From Parietichytrium sp. I65-24A (lineage: Eukaryota > Sar > Bigyra > Thraustochytrida > Thraustochytriidae): 64,000 bases of DNA. The translations under genes and the position numbers were made by a program. Every line of letters begins with the position of its first letter. The first letter of the stretch is position 1. This document shows positions 9,554 through 18,895 of this stretch, piece by piece. The stretch covers positions 248,001-312,000 of the forward strand of contig BLSF01000014.1 in assembly GCA_012862575.1 (NCBI GenBank), read 5' to 3'. The notes under the pieces are model-generated. The model ran no database searches. It saw nothing but the letters and a program-made list of their open reading frames with translations, and was not told where the DNA came from.

Positions 9554-10261
9554 CAGAACTGCTCTCTCTCTTCCTGTCCCTCTTTACTCGACGGCCCATT
9601 CGCCAGTCCCCGCCGGGGACACCCAGATACCAGGCCTGTCTCTGTTCGCGTGAAACGCTGCGTCAGTCGACAGTCTACAGTCCACAGTCGCCACGCTCGA
9701 AACCCCGGCACCTGCCGAGTCGAGCGAGCGCGCTTTCTCGCTTTCCCCACTTGCGGGCCGCCCCCCACACCTGCGACGTCCGAGGCAATCCTGTCCCCTT
9801 TTACCTGTGGGACGCTGGGACGCTGGGACTGTAAGTTGGTCGTTCTTTTTCCTCTTTTCAACCTTCCCTCTCTCTGCTTTTCCTGCTCATTTCCAGTCGA
9901 CCTCTTCTCCCTCTCCCAATCTCTTCTTCCTCTTCCTCCCGGTTAAGGCCATTGATAGGACCTGCTAGAGGCTAGCAGCTTGGTGCTCCCACAAGTAGGC
10001 CTGCGAGACCTGCGAGGAGAGAAAAGGGAGAGGAGAAGGAAGGGGCCAAGAACCGGGGTGCGTTCTTTCCTGTTCTTCCGCAGGTTCCGCGGTTCCTTGC
10101 CTAGCCCCCGATAGGAAGGAGTAGCAGTTTCGCAGGTTCCAGAAACAATCCAATAAGAGTACCGGTATGGTAACCGTAAAGTCTAAGTGTGCCCCTCTTG
10201 TCAGTACCACTTTTGCTGTAATGATGTGGTACCGGTAGTTATGTTGTGTTGAACGAACCTG
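9554..10261. promoter_or_regulatory. divergent promoter region between two LRR genes
   Basis: A 708 bp spacer separating two divergent LRR-encoding genes. It contains pyrimidine-rich stretches near 9845-9945 and several copies of GGTACCGG/ACCGGTA-like palindromes at about 10155-10240. No coding sequence is supported. Confidence 0.4.
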
Positions 10262-12667
10262 ATGAACAACAAAGAACTCTCAACGGAATTTTTTTTCTTT
10301 GGGCGCAGTCAAGACTCGGACGAGAAGAGTGGCCGCAAAAAGTATGTGCGCGGACAGTTCTCTTGCAGGGAGATGTACTCGCTGGTGAGATGGTCGCGTC
10401 GAGAGCTGTGCATCCGCTTCGACGAGGACCCTTTTGCGTCAGAGGAACTGCGTCTTGTGGACTGCGCAGTGGGGGACACGGAGTTGGGTAAACTTGCGAA
10501 CAGCAAAACGGTCGCGCTTAATGTGGCGTTCAACAGATTGAAAGGACTGGGATGGGCGAATGGGTTTGCAATGTTGAAAGTGCTGAACGTCTCGCATAAT
10601 GCTCTGGCTTCGCTGGCTGGTGTTGAGCTTCTGTGTGCTCTGGAAGAGTTGGATTGCTCCCACAACGCTATTGAGGATTTGCTCCCTGTGGCAGAGATGA
10701 AACACCTGAAGATGGTCCGAGCAAACGATAATCGGATTGAAGCAACGAGCCAAGGTCTTACATTGCGAGGTATGGCATCGCTGCGAGCGTTGTTTTTGTA
10801 CAATAATCCTGCCACGTCCCAGCTTTGCGACGCAGATCTCCTGAGGATGCTTGGGCCTACGAACGTTGGTGTATGTGTCTTCCTTTTGGATAGTGAAAGT
10901 CGACCGAAGTCGCTGCGCACGCACTTGCTATCTGAGACTCCGCCTAATACAGAAACGCTTTTGGATTCATTGCAAGAAGGGTCAATCGCTGGTGGAACCC
11001 GCAGCGATGGTGTGATATTGGACCCGAGATGTGATGTGCAAGCCGAGGAGAGGGTGAAGAGCACAGAGCCATCTATCTCGCTGCGGGCATGCCCCTCAAC
11101 GCAACCGTCTGACGAAAGCGCAAATGGATGCAGCAATGAAAGCGTCCATGTGGCCTCCCACATTGCAACTCCACAAGAAGAGCTCCAGGAAGATGACAAT
11201 GCCGGTATGTGCATTTCGCCGCCGATCGACGGCGAGAACGATCGTCACAAAGTACTTGGCACCGATGGAGAGGGGCACTCGGTCTGCATAATTGATTCTG
11301 TGTCTGGGGAGCAAGAGCAAGTTGAGGAGGTGGTGGGAAAAGAAAGCAATGATATAGAAGACGATGGCTCATCAACTCTTGAAGAGGCTTTACGCTCCGC
11401 AGCTATTGCCGCAGATCTCGTGAAAAAAATGCTCGGTGGGAACGATACCATATTGGAATCTCTAAAGCGGCTCTCACAAAGCGAAGCAGAGGTTTCTGAT
11501 CCGAAGCACGACGCCGCAAACTGTGAGGAGACCGAAGTCTTGGAGAATGAGGAGACCGAACTAGTGGAAGTCAGGGGCGAGGAAGGACCGGAAGTAGAAG
11601 CACACGCAAGGGCACCAGAAATTTGTGAAGATGGCGCCGATTCTAGCCAAGGTGAGGCAGCTTGTGATGAGGGTGAGGAGCGCCCTGAAGTCGACGTGGA
11701 AGGCTTAGACGAGGAACACCAAGAAGAGAGCCTGTTAAGGTCCAGAGCGACCAATAACATTGCGCGGAGTCAATCAAACAACCAATCTCCCACAGAGGTA
11801 CATGAGACATTTCGCTCAAATAAGCGTGAGGCGGTTGCAATTCGGAAAGACGGAACATGTATGGCCAGATGGCCAAATGGGAGCATTGCAGTGTCGGTGG
11901 AGTTAGCGAACGGTCGCGCCGATGTAGACGGGTTTAGGACTCTGGTTTTGAGTGAAAAAGGGGTTGTGCTTGCAAGTTTTGATGATAAAGGTTCGGGTTC
12001 GATCAACTACGAAAATGGGAAGACCTTCTTCTCAGTGTCCAGCTCTGGGCACGGCTTGGTTATGTCACGACAAGGGCAAGTAGAGGAAGTTTTCAACCTC
12101 GGAAATAAAGATCTGGGGGAGCGATCTTGGAAGCTTCAAATAGGAGAATCGCTTGCTTTCAAGCTGGAAATCGACAAGCTTCACGACTCGGAGCACAACT
12201 CGCCTGAGAGCGGCGCCGACTCAAAAGGGAAACGTATCAACTTTTGTGTCTTCTACAAAGTAGAGGGGCTGCACTATAAATTCACTAACGGCTTCAATTC
12301 CGCAGAGTGGTGCGCTCTTCGGCCGAAAGAAGGCGGTGCCGAATCTGACTTGTACACTCTGCCATCCATCAAGACTCCAAACCACTCCAGAGAGGAGCCA
12401 AAGATGGTAACCATTCGAGAATTGCATGATACACAAGACAGCGAGTACGCAACGGCTCGCGACGCTGGCGAGGACCGAGAAGAGCGCCGCGCTTGGTCGC
12501 AAGAGAAAGTCGACATCTGGGGCAAAGCAGTTCCCACAATCAACCGGCCGCGAAAGCCGGGGAAAAGCAAGCCACTGCCTAGCATTTCCTCCATAAGCAG
12601 CGCGCTCGATGGGATAGAGATATTGAATCGACATCGTGCTGGGCGTGTTGTGCGCCCACGTCGCTGA
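10262..12667 (+). CDS. LRR plus FAM194 domain protein (ERICH6-like)
   Basis: An 801-residue protein in three parts. Residues about 75-190 are leucine-rich repeats with a capped end (LKVLNVSHNALASL, LEELDCSHNAIEDL). The middle (about 200-515) is highly acidic and Glu-rich. Residues about 520-685 match the FAM194 domain, with its alternating beta pattern: DGTCMARWPNGSIAVSVE, LASFDDKGSGSINYENG, then a poorly conserved strand series ending HYKFTNGFNSAEW. In animals this domain is found in ERICH6/ERICH6B, Glu-rich proteins linked to cilia and sperm, and it is largely restricted to flagellated eukaryotes (family knowledge). The tail is basic. The LRR + FAM194 arrangement is unusual as far as I know. 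It is convergent with the SelW-like gene, 244 bp apart. Confidence 0.75.
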   Translation: MNNKELSTEFFFFGRSQDSDEKSGRKKYVRGQFSCREMYSLVRWSRRELCIRFDEDPFASEELRLVDCAVGDTELGKLANSKTVALNVAFNRLKGLGWANGFAMLKVLNVSHNALASLAGVELLCALEELDCSHNAIEDLLPVAEMKHLKMVRANDNRIEATSQGLTLRGMASLRALFLYNNPATSQLCDADLLRMLGPTNVGVCVFLLDSESRPKSLRTHLLSETPPNTETLLDSLQEGSIAGGTRSDGVILDPRCDVQAEERVKSTEPSISLRACPSTQPSDESANGCSNESVHVASHIATPQEELQEDDNAGMCISPPIDGENDRHKVLGTDGEGHSVCIIDSVSGEQEQVEEVVGKESNDIEDDGSSTLEEALRSAAIAADLVKKMLGGNDTILESLKRLSQSEAEVSDPKHDAANCEETEVLENEETELVEVRGEEGPEVEAHARAPEICEDGADSSQGEAACDEGEERPEVDVEGLDEEHQEESLLRSRATNNIARSQSNNQSPTEVHETFRSNKREAVAIRKDGTCMARWPNGSIAVSVELANGRADVDGFRTLVLSEKGVVLASFDDKGSGSINYENGKTFFSVSSSGHGLVMSRQGQVEEVFNLGNKDLGERSWKLQIGESLAFKLEIDKLHDSEHNSPESGADSKGKRINFCVFYKVEGLHYKFTNGFNSAEWCALRPKEGGAESDLYTLPSIKTPNHSREEPKMVTIRELHDTQDSEYATARDAGEDREERRAWSQEKVDIWGKAVPTINRPRKPGKSKPLPSISSISSALDGIEILNRHRAGRVVRPRR

Positions 12668-12911
12668 ACGACTGAACTATAATGACAACTAAAATCTGAC
12701 AGCCTTTCCGCATGGTTTTGAAACTTTTTGACGACAAGGTTTCAGGGGGAATTTTAAAGGGTGAAAGCTATTTCAATTTAAAAATGTTCAAGAAAACGAA
12801 GCCTGGGAGTCAGTCAGTAAACGTATGGGATACAATGGTGCGTTGCTCGAGCCAAAGGAGCTCTAAAGTCAGCTCAACCTCCTAAATTCTGTTCTGCATG
12901 CTGATGGTTTT

Positions 12912-13196
12912 TCAGACGCCATAGATACTCTTGAGTTTCTTGTGAATATCCTCGATGGACTGTTCACGCTTCGATGCATACTTGCGGAACAGGTTTTTCT
13001 GCGAAGTTGTAAAGATGGCCTTTCCTTCGCCGTCCTTGATGGTCACTTGGATAGGGTACTCATCCAAGCACACGGTGTCAACTTGCGCGTCGGGGAACAC
13101 GTCTCGCACAGCTGAGACTGCAGTTTGCATCTCCTGCCTGCCTCCATCGCAGTTGCTGCAGAACTCCACCGTGAACTTTTTCGGCCCTTCCGACAT
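12912..13196 (-). CDS. SelW/SelT/SelH (Rdx) family redox protein, Cys form
   Basis: A 94-residue thioredoxin-like protein. The CxxC pair is at Cys13-Cys16 (FCSNC) directly after the first beta strand, as in the Rdx family (SelW, SelT, SelH, Rdx12). The later EYPIQVTI strand and a downstream G-x-x-IFTT strand fit the rest of the fold. Both redox positions are cysteine, so this is not a selenocysteine version, and no in-frame TGA is present. There is no signal peptide, so it should act in the cytosol or nucleus. The start is an ATG. Cellular partners are unknown for most members. The protein is short, so homology is moderate rather than certain. Confidence 0.7.
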   Translation of the reverse strand: MSEGPKKFTVEFCSNCDGGRQEMQTAVSAVRDVFPDAQVDTVCLDEYPIQVTIKDGEGKAIFTTSQKNLFRKYASKREQSIEDIHKKLKSIYGV

Positions 13197-15357
13197 TCTT
13201 CCTCGACTTTGCCTTGTGCTGATAAGCGCCGCCTGTACTTTGGATCACTTCGATTCGCTCTTCTCTTCGTCTTCTGCTCGAGTTTGGTGTTTGGTGTTTG
13301 GTGACTGCTGTTGCAAAAGCTGTGCATCACAACGTTGCAAACTAAAAATTATTCGCCGAAAACCTTTTCCCGGACCTCGTTGGATTTTCCGAGACATAAT
13401 TCCGAACTCCGGACCTTCTAGAATGATTAATAGCAGAGCAGTTAAGAAAGGCCATTACCCTTGCACTCGCAGAAACGTAGATTCGCCGGCCGCGGAGTTT
13501 TCAATCCAAACCACCGAGTATTCATGAACAAGGAATATGTTCACCGACATCGCACAACGTTTTGGGAATCCGAAACTGCTACTGTACCAGGTAACAGTGA
13601 GTGTCTTGAATCTCCCATTTTGGTGGTGTCTTGCGACGATTTTCGCGTACCTGGGCAACTCCAGGTGTGCTATGATTAAACACTAGTACCCATAGGTGAA
13701 TGTCACCCTGACACCCTTTGACATCCTCTGAAGCTCTCTCACAAAACTTGAAAGCTAACAGGTTAAGGGGCAAGTAGCTAGTACGGTAAGTGAGGACCGC
13801 ACTGAGACCCTTAAAACCTGCCGTAGTCGGTCGATAGCCAAAACTTTCACAATCTCCTCATCAGCGAAAGACGAAAGATGGCATATAGCTTTGTATTAAG
13901 GAACTAGCAGCTTTACAGGAAACCATTTCCAATCTGAGCGCTCCTACTTCTTCCTCACAAGTGAAGCCATAGTCTCGCTTCGGACAGTGCTATATGTCGT
14001 TGTTCTCCGGCACGGTTAAGTGTTGTTATGATATGTTAATGAGAGGGAGGAAGAGGTTGGATGAGGTGGCCGAGTTGTGTTCGTTGCAAACATCTTGCTA
14101 CGCGAATCGATAGGTAAGCTCGACCAAAAGATCGTGAAGACTTCCCCATTGATCTACTAAATCAGCACTGGTACCAGTAGTGTATCAGCTGTGATCTCTC
14201 TGGACCTTCGTGCAGGCGATTGCTAGCGATTTGTACAATACAGCCATAGGGTTTCAACTCCTCTCCCCTCATAGTCAATGCTCTGAATTCCTTGAAGCTT
14301 ACAAGCTCCTTAGCTGATGAGTACGGCCCTTACTAATTGGGGTCTAAGCGTCGCAAGCCCTCACCACTGTAGTCTTCCTCCCTAATTGTGTTATTGTAAC
14401 AGCTCTTATCTCCCTCTATGCTCTCAGTAGAGCGTGAGTCGTGTCGTATAGGACTTTAGGGAGGACCTCAACTTCCGCCGACCTCTTAACATTCGAATAA
14501 TGTAAACGATAGCGTCGGATATACCACCTCGAACGTTTGCATTTTGGGTGTAGGCCACCCATTTAACAATATATTAGGTTAACTCCCATCGCTAGCAGAG
14601 TACGAGGAATGCAGGAATGCAGGTAGCACGCTGTCTAGTAGGCAAAGCACCAAGATCTCTCTCCCTTCTTCCTCCTTCTCCTTATAACTGTCCTTAGCTT
14701 GGAAGGTTCCCTCCTCCCTTACATTCCCTCTGTATTCTGTTCTGTTCTGATTTCTCCCCTCTTTCTTTCTTTCTTTCTTTCTTTCTTTCCTTCCTTCCTT
14801 CTTTCTCTTTTGTACTCACAAGTCCATCGCAACTACTTCTCTGATAGCTAGCTACTAGAGCCTCCCCTCTCTCATTCCCAATGAATGAATGAATCAATCA
14901 ATCAATTATTCAGTCTATTCATTCAGTCAATCAATCTCACACTCTTGCCCCTCTCTCTGTCTCTCTCTCTTTGTCTCTGTTTCTCTCTGTCTCAGTTTGC
15001 TGCTCACTCTCTGCCTCCCAATCTGTCCACAGACCCCGCGTCCCAGTGTCCTCGCGTCCTCGCGTCCCAGTGCGTTCGAGCGAGAGAGGGCGGCGAGCTG
15101 TGGGTGGTACCATCCTCTGACTCCTCCACTCCTCCAGTCGCCACAGCTGTGTGTGTTTGTTCGTGTTTGTGTGTGTTCCGTGGTGGAGAGAGTTCTTGCG
15201 TGCAAGCAGCAGTCGCTTGTCTTGCTTGGTCGTGCGCTTTGGTTGGGCGTGGTGCTCGCGCCAGTGCTGGTGGTTTGAGGAGCGCGAGGCATTCGTGGCG
15301 GTCGGGTAATTGGCGTTGGGATTGAGGATTGTGGATTGGGGTTTGGGGATTGGGGAG
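13197..15357. other. long intergenic region
   Basis: About 2.2 kb with no supported gene. The middle (13,700-14,650) is unusually free of long frames and of simple repeats. 14,759-14,805 is a CTTT/CCTT microsatellite and 14,881-14,910 is GAAT/CAAT repeats. The last 400 bp are pyrimidine- and GT-rich and probably hold the promoter and 5' leader of the zinc-finger gene. I looked for tRNA B-box-like, U2, U4, U6 and 5S-like sequences and saw none. Confidence 0.5.
14759..14805. repeat. CTTT/CCTT microsatellite
   Basis: Tandem CTTT units grading into CCTT units, in a pyrimidine-rich context. It is non-coding. Confidence 0.9.
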
Positions 15358-18264
15358 ATGCAGAGGAAGGTTGGGAACGGTTATGTGGGCGGCATGGAGC
15401 CTGCCCAGTATCGCTACCAGCCGAACGGGATGAATGGAGACGCACAGCAGAGATACTGGTCGCAGGCTGAAGATGATCAGGGCGGTGCGCCGAATTATGA
15501 TATGTGGATGCGGCAGCAGCAGCAACAACAACAACAACAACGTCAACCCCCGCAGCAGCAGCCGCGAGTGTTGAATTCATATCGCAGCAGCGAAATCTGG
15601 GCTGCTGCTGGAGCGATTGCAAACATGTCGGGGAGCAATCTGTTCCAGCAACAGGACCAACAATATGGCCAAGATTACGGAGAGTTTCTAGAGGATACAG
15701 AGCAAGACAGCTATCACGTCTCGCGAAAACGGCCATTTCAACCGTCGTCATCATCGTCGGATTTGCCGTCACAGAGTCCTTTGACGAGAGACTATTCTCT
15801 TAATAGGGCTGGATCTCTCTCTGAGTCCAATTTCAATTGGGAGCGGATGAATAGTGGAATGTCCTTCAGCAATGAAAGTCTGGGCATTGGCGGTCCTGAA
15901 GATGACGTGTCGCATCAGGGCTCCAACTCCCCCTCACTGGCCGACTCCTCTCTGCAAGATGACGGCGGTGAAAACGAATATGGATACAGCGCATTCAGCA
16001 TTTATTTGGGTATGGTTGAACCGAGTGGCTATGCCGTTGACGTGAGTGTGAACGATGCCTTTTTTTTTGCGGAGGTGGGAAATCTTGCGGAGTGCGGAGC
16101 CCGGGTCGGCGATGTGATCATTGAGATTGACGGAGAGGCGATCAACTACTTTGAATTCTCTGTAAAAGAAGTCCAGCACATGATCAGCGAAGCCCGAACG
16201 GACATTGTCGTACTACGCATGGGCGGAGATTCCCCCGGAGAATCTCCGCCCCAGGAAGATTGGGAGGGCTCTTTGCTTCCGGAGCTTGACCTTGTCGATG
16301 ACGCTCCTGCTGCAAAGAGGCAGAGACGCGACTGCGAGTTCGCAGGATGCAGAAGCAGAGAGATTGGCGGAAGTGGTTTTTGCCGCCAGCACGGTGGAAT
16401 CAAACAATGTTCCTATCCAAATTGCAGGAAGGCTGCTCGTTCAAATACGAATATGTGCATGAGTCATGGTGGCGGCAAACGATGCAGCATGTTGGGATGC
16501 GAAAAGTTGGATGTGGGCAAAGGGTTCTGCCTTGCGCATGGTGGCGGGCGTCGCTGCAAATTCGCAAACTGCAAAAAGGCTGCAGCGTGCTCTACGCTGC
16601 TCTGCAAAGGCCATGGGGGTGGCAAGAGGTGTAAATTTGAAGGTTGCAATAAGGGCGCTCAGGGGAGTGCAGGAGTCTGTGTGGCTCATGGGGGTGGGCG
16701 CCGGTGCCGCAAGGAGGGCTGCGAAAAGCTCGATCAAGGCGGCGGTTTCTGCAAGCTCCATGGCGGCGGTAAACGTTGTAATGTGGAGAATTGCGAAAAG
16801 TCTGCTCAAGGGTCTGGCGGCGTTTGTGTGAGCCATGGCGGCGGAAAGAGGTGCAACCTCGAGGGTTGCACTCGTCACGCCGTCACGAATGGACTCTGCC
16901 GCCGGCATGGAGGAGGGAAAAAGTGTCAAGCAGAGAACTGTCCTCACTTTGCTCAAGGCTCGACAGACTTTTGTAAAGGCCACGGAGGTGGCAGGCGCTG
17001 CCGGTTCGAGAATTGCTCGAGAGCTGCCGTCGGAGCACATCCTCGCGACTTGTGTGTGAGGCATGGCGGTGGCCGCAGATGCGAGCATTCGGACGGGTGC
17101 GCAAAGTCGGCTGTGGGCCGCTCGCGCCTGTGCGTGGCCCACGGAGGAGGCACGAGATGCTCCCAAGATGACTGTCACAAGGCAGCGGTGGGATCCACCA
17201 CGCTGTGCAAGTCTCATGGGGGTGGCAGGCGCTGCAAGCATCCGGACGGCTGCACGCGCAGTGCTGATGGCATCTTGGATCGATGCAAAGCTCATGGTGG
17301 TGGGAAGCGCTGCAAGGTGGACAGCTGCCCACGGTCTGCGAGGGGTAGCACCCCTTACTGCGTCGCTCACGGTGGTGGCGTGCGCTGCAATTTCGAAGGC
17401 TGCACGAAGGCCGCGCAAGGCGTGGCAAAGCTGTGTGTTGCGCACGGAGGCGGGCGGCGATGTAGGATGGAAGGCTGCGAAAAGCTTGATCAAGGTGGCG
17501 GCTATTGCAAATCCCATGGTGGTGGCAAACGCTGTAAGATCGAAGGTTGCTTTAAACCGGCCCAGACGCAGACACAGCTTTGCCAGGCGCATGGTGGGGC
17601 TCGCAAGTGCATCGTCGAAGGCTGCGAACGCCTTGAAAACGTACGTGGCATGTGCCGCTTTCACGGAAAGGTAAAGTGCTGTAAAGCGGAAGGCTGCGAG
17701 AGGTATGATGCTGGTGGCGGCTTCTGCAAACATCATGGCGGAGGCAAGCGGTGCATTTTTGAGGGCTGCACGCGTGCAACAGCTTCTCACAAAACGGATA
17801 ATTGCGTACAGCACGGTGGTGGCCGCAAGTGCACAGCGGAAGGTTGTACGCGAGTGGCTCGCGGCTCTCAGGACCTCTGTGTCGCGCATGGTGGCGGTCG
17901 CCGCTGCCAGGAGCCAGGGTGTACCAAGCACGACGCCGGTCGCGGCAAATGCAAAGCGCATGGTGGCGGGCGGCGTTGTACGTTCGAAGGCTGCGTACGC
18001 TCCGCAACTGGGAATGGCAAAAAGGACCTTTGCATTGCCCATGGTGGAGGCCGTAGATGCGCACAGGCGGGATGTGATACCTCTGCTCGCCACGGGAGCG
18101 ACTATTGCAGGTTTCACAAAGCTGCTGTCGATAAGACTGGGCCATCCCGAGACGGTACTCCTGAGTCCATGGGGAGCGATGGAATTGGAGATATTCGCGA
18201 CTCGCAAAGCCCCATGGTCAAGACAGAGGTTGGCGTCAAGGCAGAAGCACAGGCGTCGTATTGA
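15358..18264 (+). CDS. PDZ protein with 24 tandem CCHC zinc fingers (WRKY19-like)
   Basis: A 968-residue protein. The frame opens at a TTG, but the first ATG is at 15358. Residues about 52-75 are Gln-rich. Residues about 209-286 form a PDZ-like domain (AFSIYLGMVEPSGYAVDV, then ARVGDVIIEIDGEAI). Residues about 321-920 are 24 tandem units of about 25 residues of the type C-x4-C-x(8-12)-C-x2-H-GGG-(K/R)RC. These are the fingers annotated as WRKY19-like in oomycetes, brown algae and other stramenopiles. Some units carry an extra residue between the first two cysteines (CEHSDGC). No WRKY core is present. By analogy the array may bind DNA or protein in the nucleus; this is inference. The short acidic/Ser tail ends in SY. 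Expression may be set by the GC-rich leader. Confidence 0.85.
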   Translation: MQRKVGNGYVGGMEPAQYRYQPNGMNGDAQQRYWSQAEDDQGGAPNYDMWMRQQQQQQQQQRQPPQQQPRVLNSYRSSEIWAAAGAIANMSGSNLFQQQDQQYGQDYGEFLEDTEQDSYHVSRKRPFQPSSSSSDLPSQSPLTRDYSLNRAGSLSESNFNWERMNSGMSFSNESLGIGGPEDDVSHQGSNSPSLADSSLQDDGGENEYGYSAFSIYLGMVEPSGYAVDVSVNDAFFFAEVGNLAECGARVGDVIIEIDGEAINYFEFSVKEVQHMISEARTDIVVLRMGGDSPGESPPQEDWEGSLLPELDLVDDAPAAKRQRRDCEFAGCRSREIGGSGFCRQHGGIKQCSYPNCRKAARSNTNMCMSHGGGKRCSMLGCEKLDVGKGFCLAHGGGRRCKFANCKKAAACSTLLCKGHGGGKRCKFEGCNKGAQGSAGVCVAHGGGRRCRKEGCEKLDQGGGFCKLHGGGKRCNVENCEKSAQGSGGVCVSHGGGKRCNLEGCTRHAVTNGLCRRHGGGKKCQAENCPHFAQGSTDFCKGHGGGRRCRFENCSRAAVGAHPRDLCVRHGGGRRCEHSDGCAKSAVGRSRLCVAHGGGTRCSQDDCHKAAVGSTTLCKSHGGGRRCKHPDGCTRSADGILDRCKAHGGGKRCKVDSCPRSARGSTPYCVAHGGGVRCNFEGCTKAAQGVAKLCVAHGGGRRCRMEGCEKLDQGGGYCKSHGGGKRCKIEGCFKPAQTQTQLCQAHGGARKCIVEGCERLENVRGMCRFHGKVKCCKAEGCERYDAGGGFCKHHGGGKRCIFEGCTRATASHKTDNCVQHGGGRKCTAEGCTRVARGSQDLCVAHGGGRRCQEPGCTKHDAGRGKCKAHGGGRRCTFEGCVRSATGNGKKDLCIAHGGGRRCAQAGCDTSARHGSDYCRFHKAAVDKTGPSRDGTPESMGSDGIGDIRDSQSPMVKTEVGVKAEAQASY
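16330..18120 (+). repeat. 24-unit zinc-finger coding repeat array
   Basis: Tandem units of 69-81 bp encode C-x4-C-x(8-12)-C-x2-H fingers joined by HGGG(K/R)RC. Two unit flavours recur: one with EKLDxGxGFC (units 3, 6, 16) and one with xxAxGSxxLC. The recurrence of the first flavour suggests duplication of blocks rather than single units. Only the first, the seventeenth, the eighteenth and the last unit break the HGGG linker. Confidence 0.9.
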
Positions 18265-18820
18265 TTGCGGAGGATTCACGTGCGCTGTGGTCTTCTTCTT
18301 CTTTTTAATTAAATGTTCTCTCAAATTAAAACAATCATTTCTTTTGTGCCCCTGATTTATTTTCGCTCTGTGAAACGCAGAAAAATCGCAGCGAAAAGTT
18401 AATGGAGCACCAGTCTCGCGCTGGCTTATTTGAAATGAAGTTTCAGTTCAGCATAGGTACTCGTGTTCGCAAATTTTGTTGCAAGTGTCCTGTTTCAAAC
18501 GAACGTCGAACCCTTCCGAGAGCCAGGATGTTTCCACTACAACATGCCGGACAAGAGGATGCCGAAGAGGGAAGAAAGCAGGTATATACAATATACATTT
18601 CAACAGGGACTCGCAGCAAGTGACAGGTCTTCGCGCAATCTCCAAATGATTCAATCGCGTTCGTTGTCATCCAACGGTTGAAGCGGCGTTTTCAAGGACG
18701 TAGAGCACCGCGGGGTACACAAACCCACGTTCGTAACGTGTCATCCGACTGTCGAAGAGGCGTTTTCAAGAAGGTAGAGCACCGCGGGTACGCAAAGCCG
18801 CTGCCCACGTTCGTAACGTG
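18265..18820. other. intergenic region with decayed copies of the next gene's 3' end
   Basis: About 550 bp between two convergent genes. The left 400 bp hold no gene. From 18,667 on, it consists of direct repeats of the neighbouring gene's 3' end (described separately). Confidence 0.6.
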
Positions 18821-18895
18821 TCATCCGACGGTTGAAGAGGCGTTTTCAAGAAGGTAGAGCACGGCGGGGTACACAAAGCCGCCGCCCACGGTGAC
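18667..18895. repeat. three tandem copies of a gene 3' end
   Basis: Three direct copies start at 18,667, 18,741 and 18,821, so unit lengths are 74 and 80 bp. Each carries the string TCATCC-(A/G)AC-x-GT, then GTTTTCAAG, then GTAGAGCAC and a CGCGGGTAC-like block. The third copy is the actual last codons and stop of the − strand gene at 18,821-19,540. The other two lie just beyond its stop and have small indels. Confidence 0.85.

Noticed and set aside
12912-13196. Selenoprotein with a UGA-coded selenocysteine
   Set aside because: Both redox positions are cysteine codons and no in-frame TGA precedes the stop.
16441-18324. A 627-residue frame antisense to the zinc-finger array
   Set aside because: The regular codon pattern of the repeat array keeps the opposite strand open; the protein is Ala/Thr-rich with no independent features.
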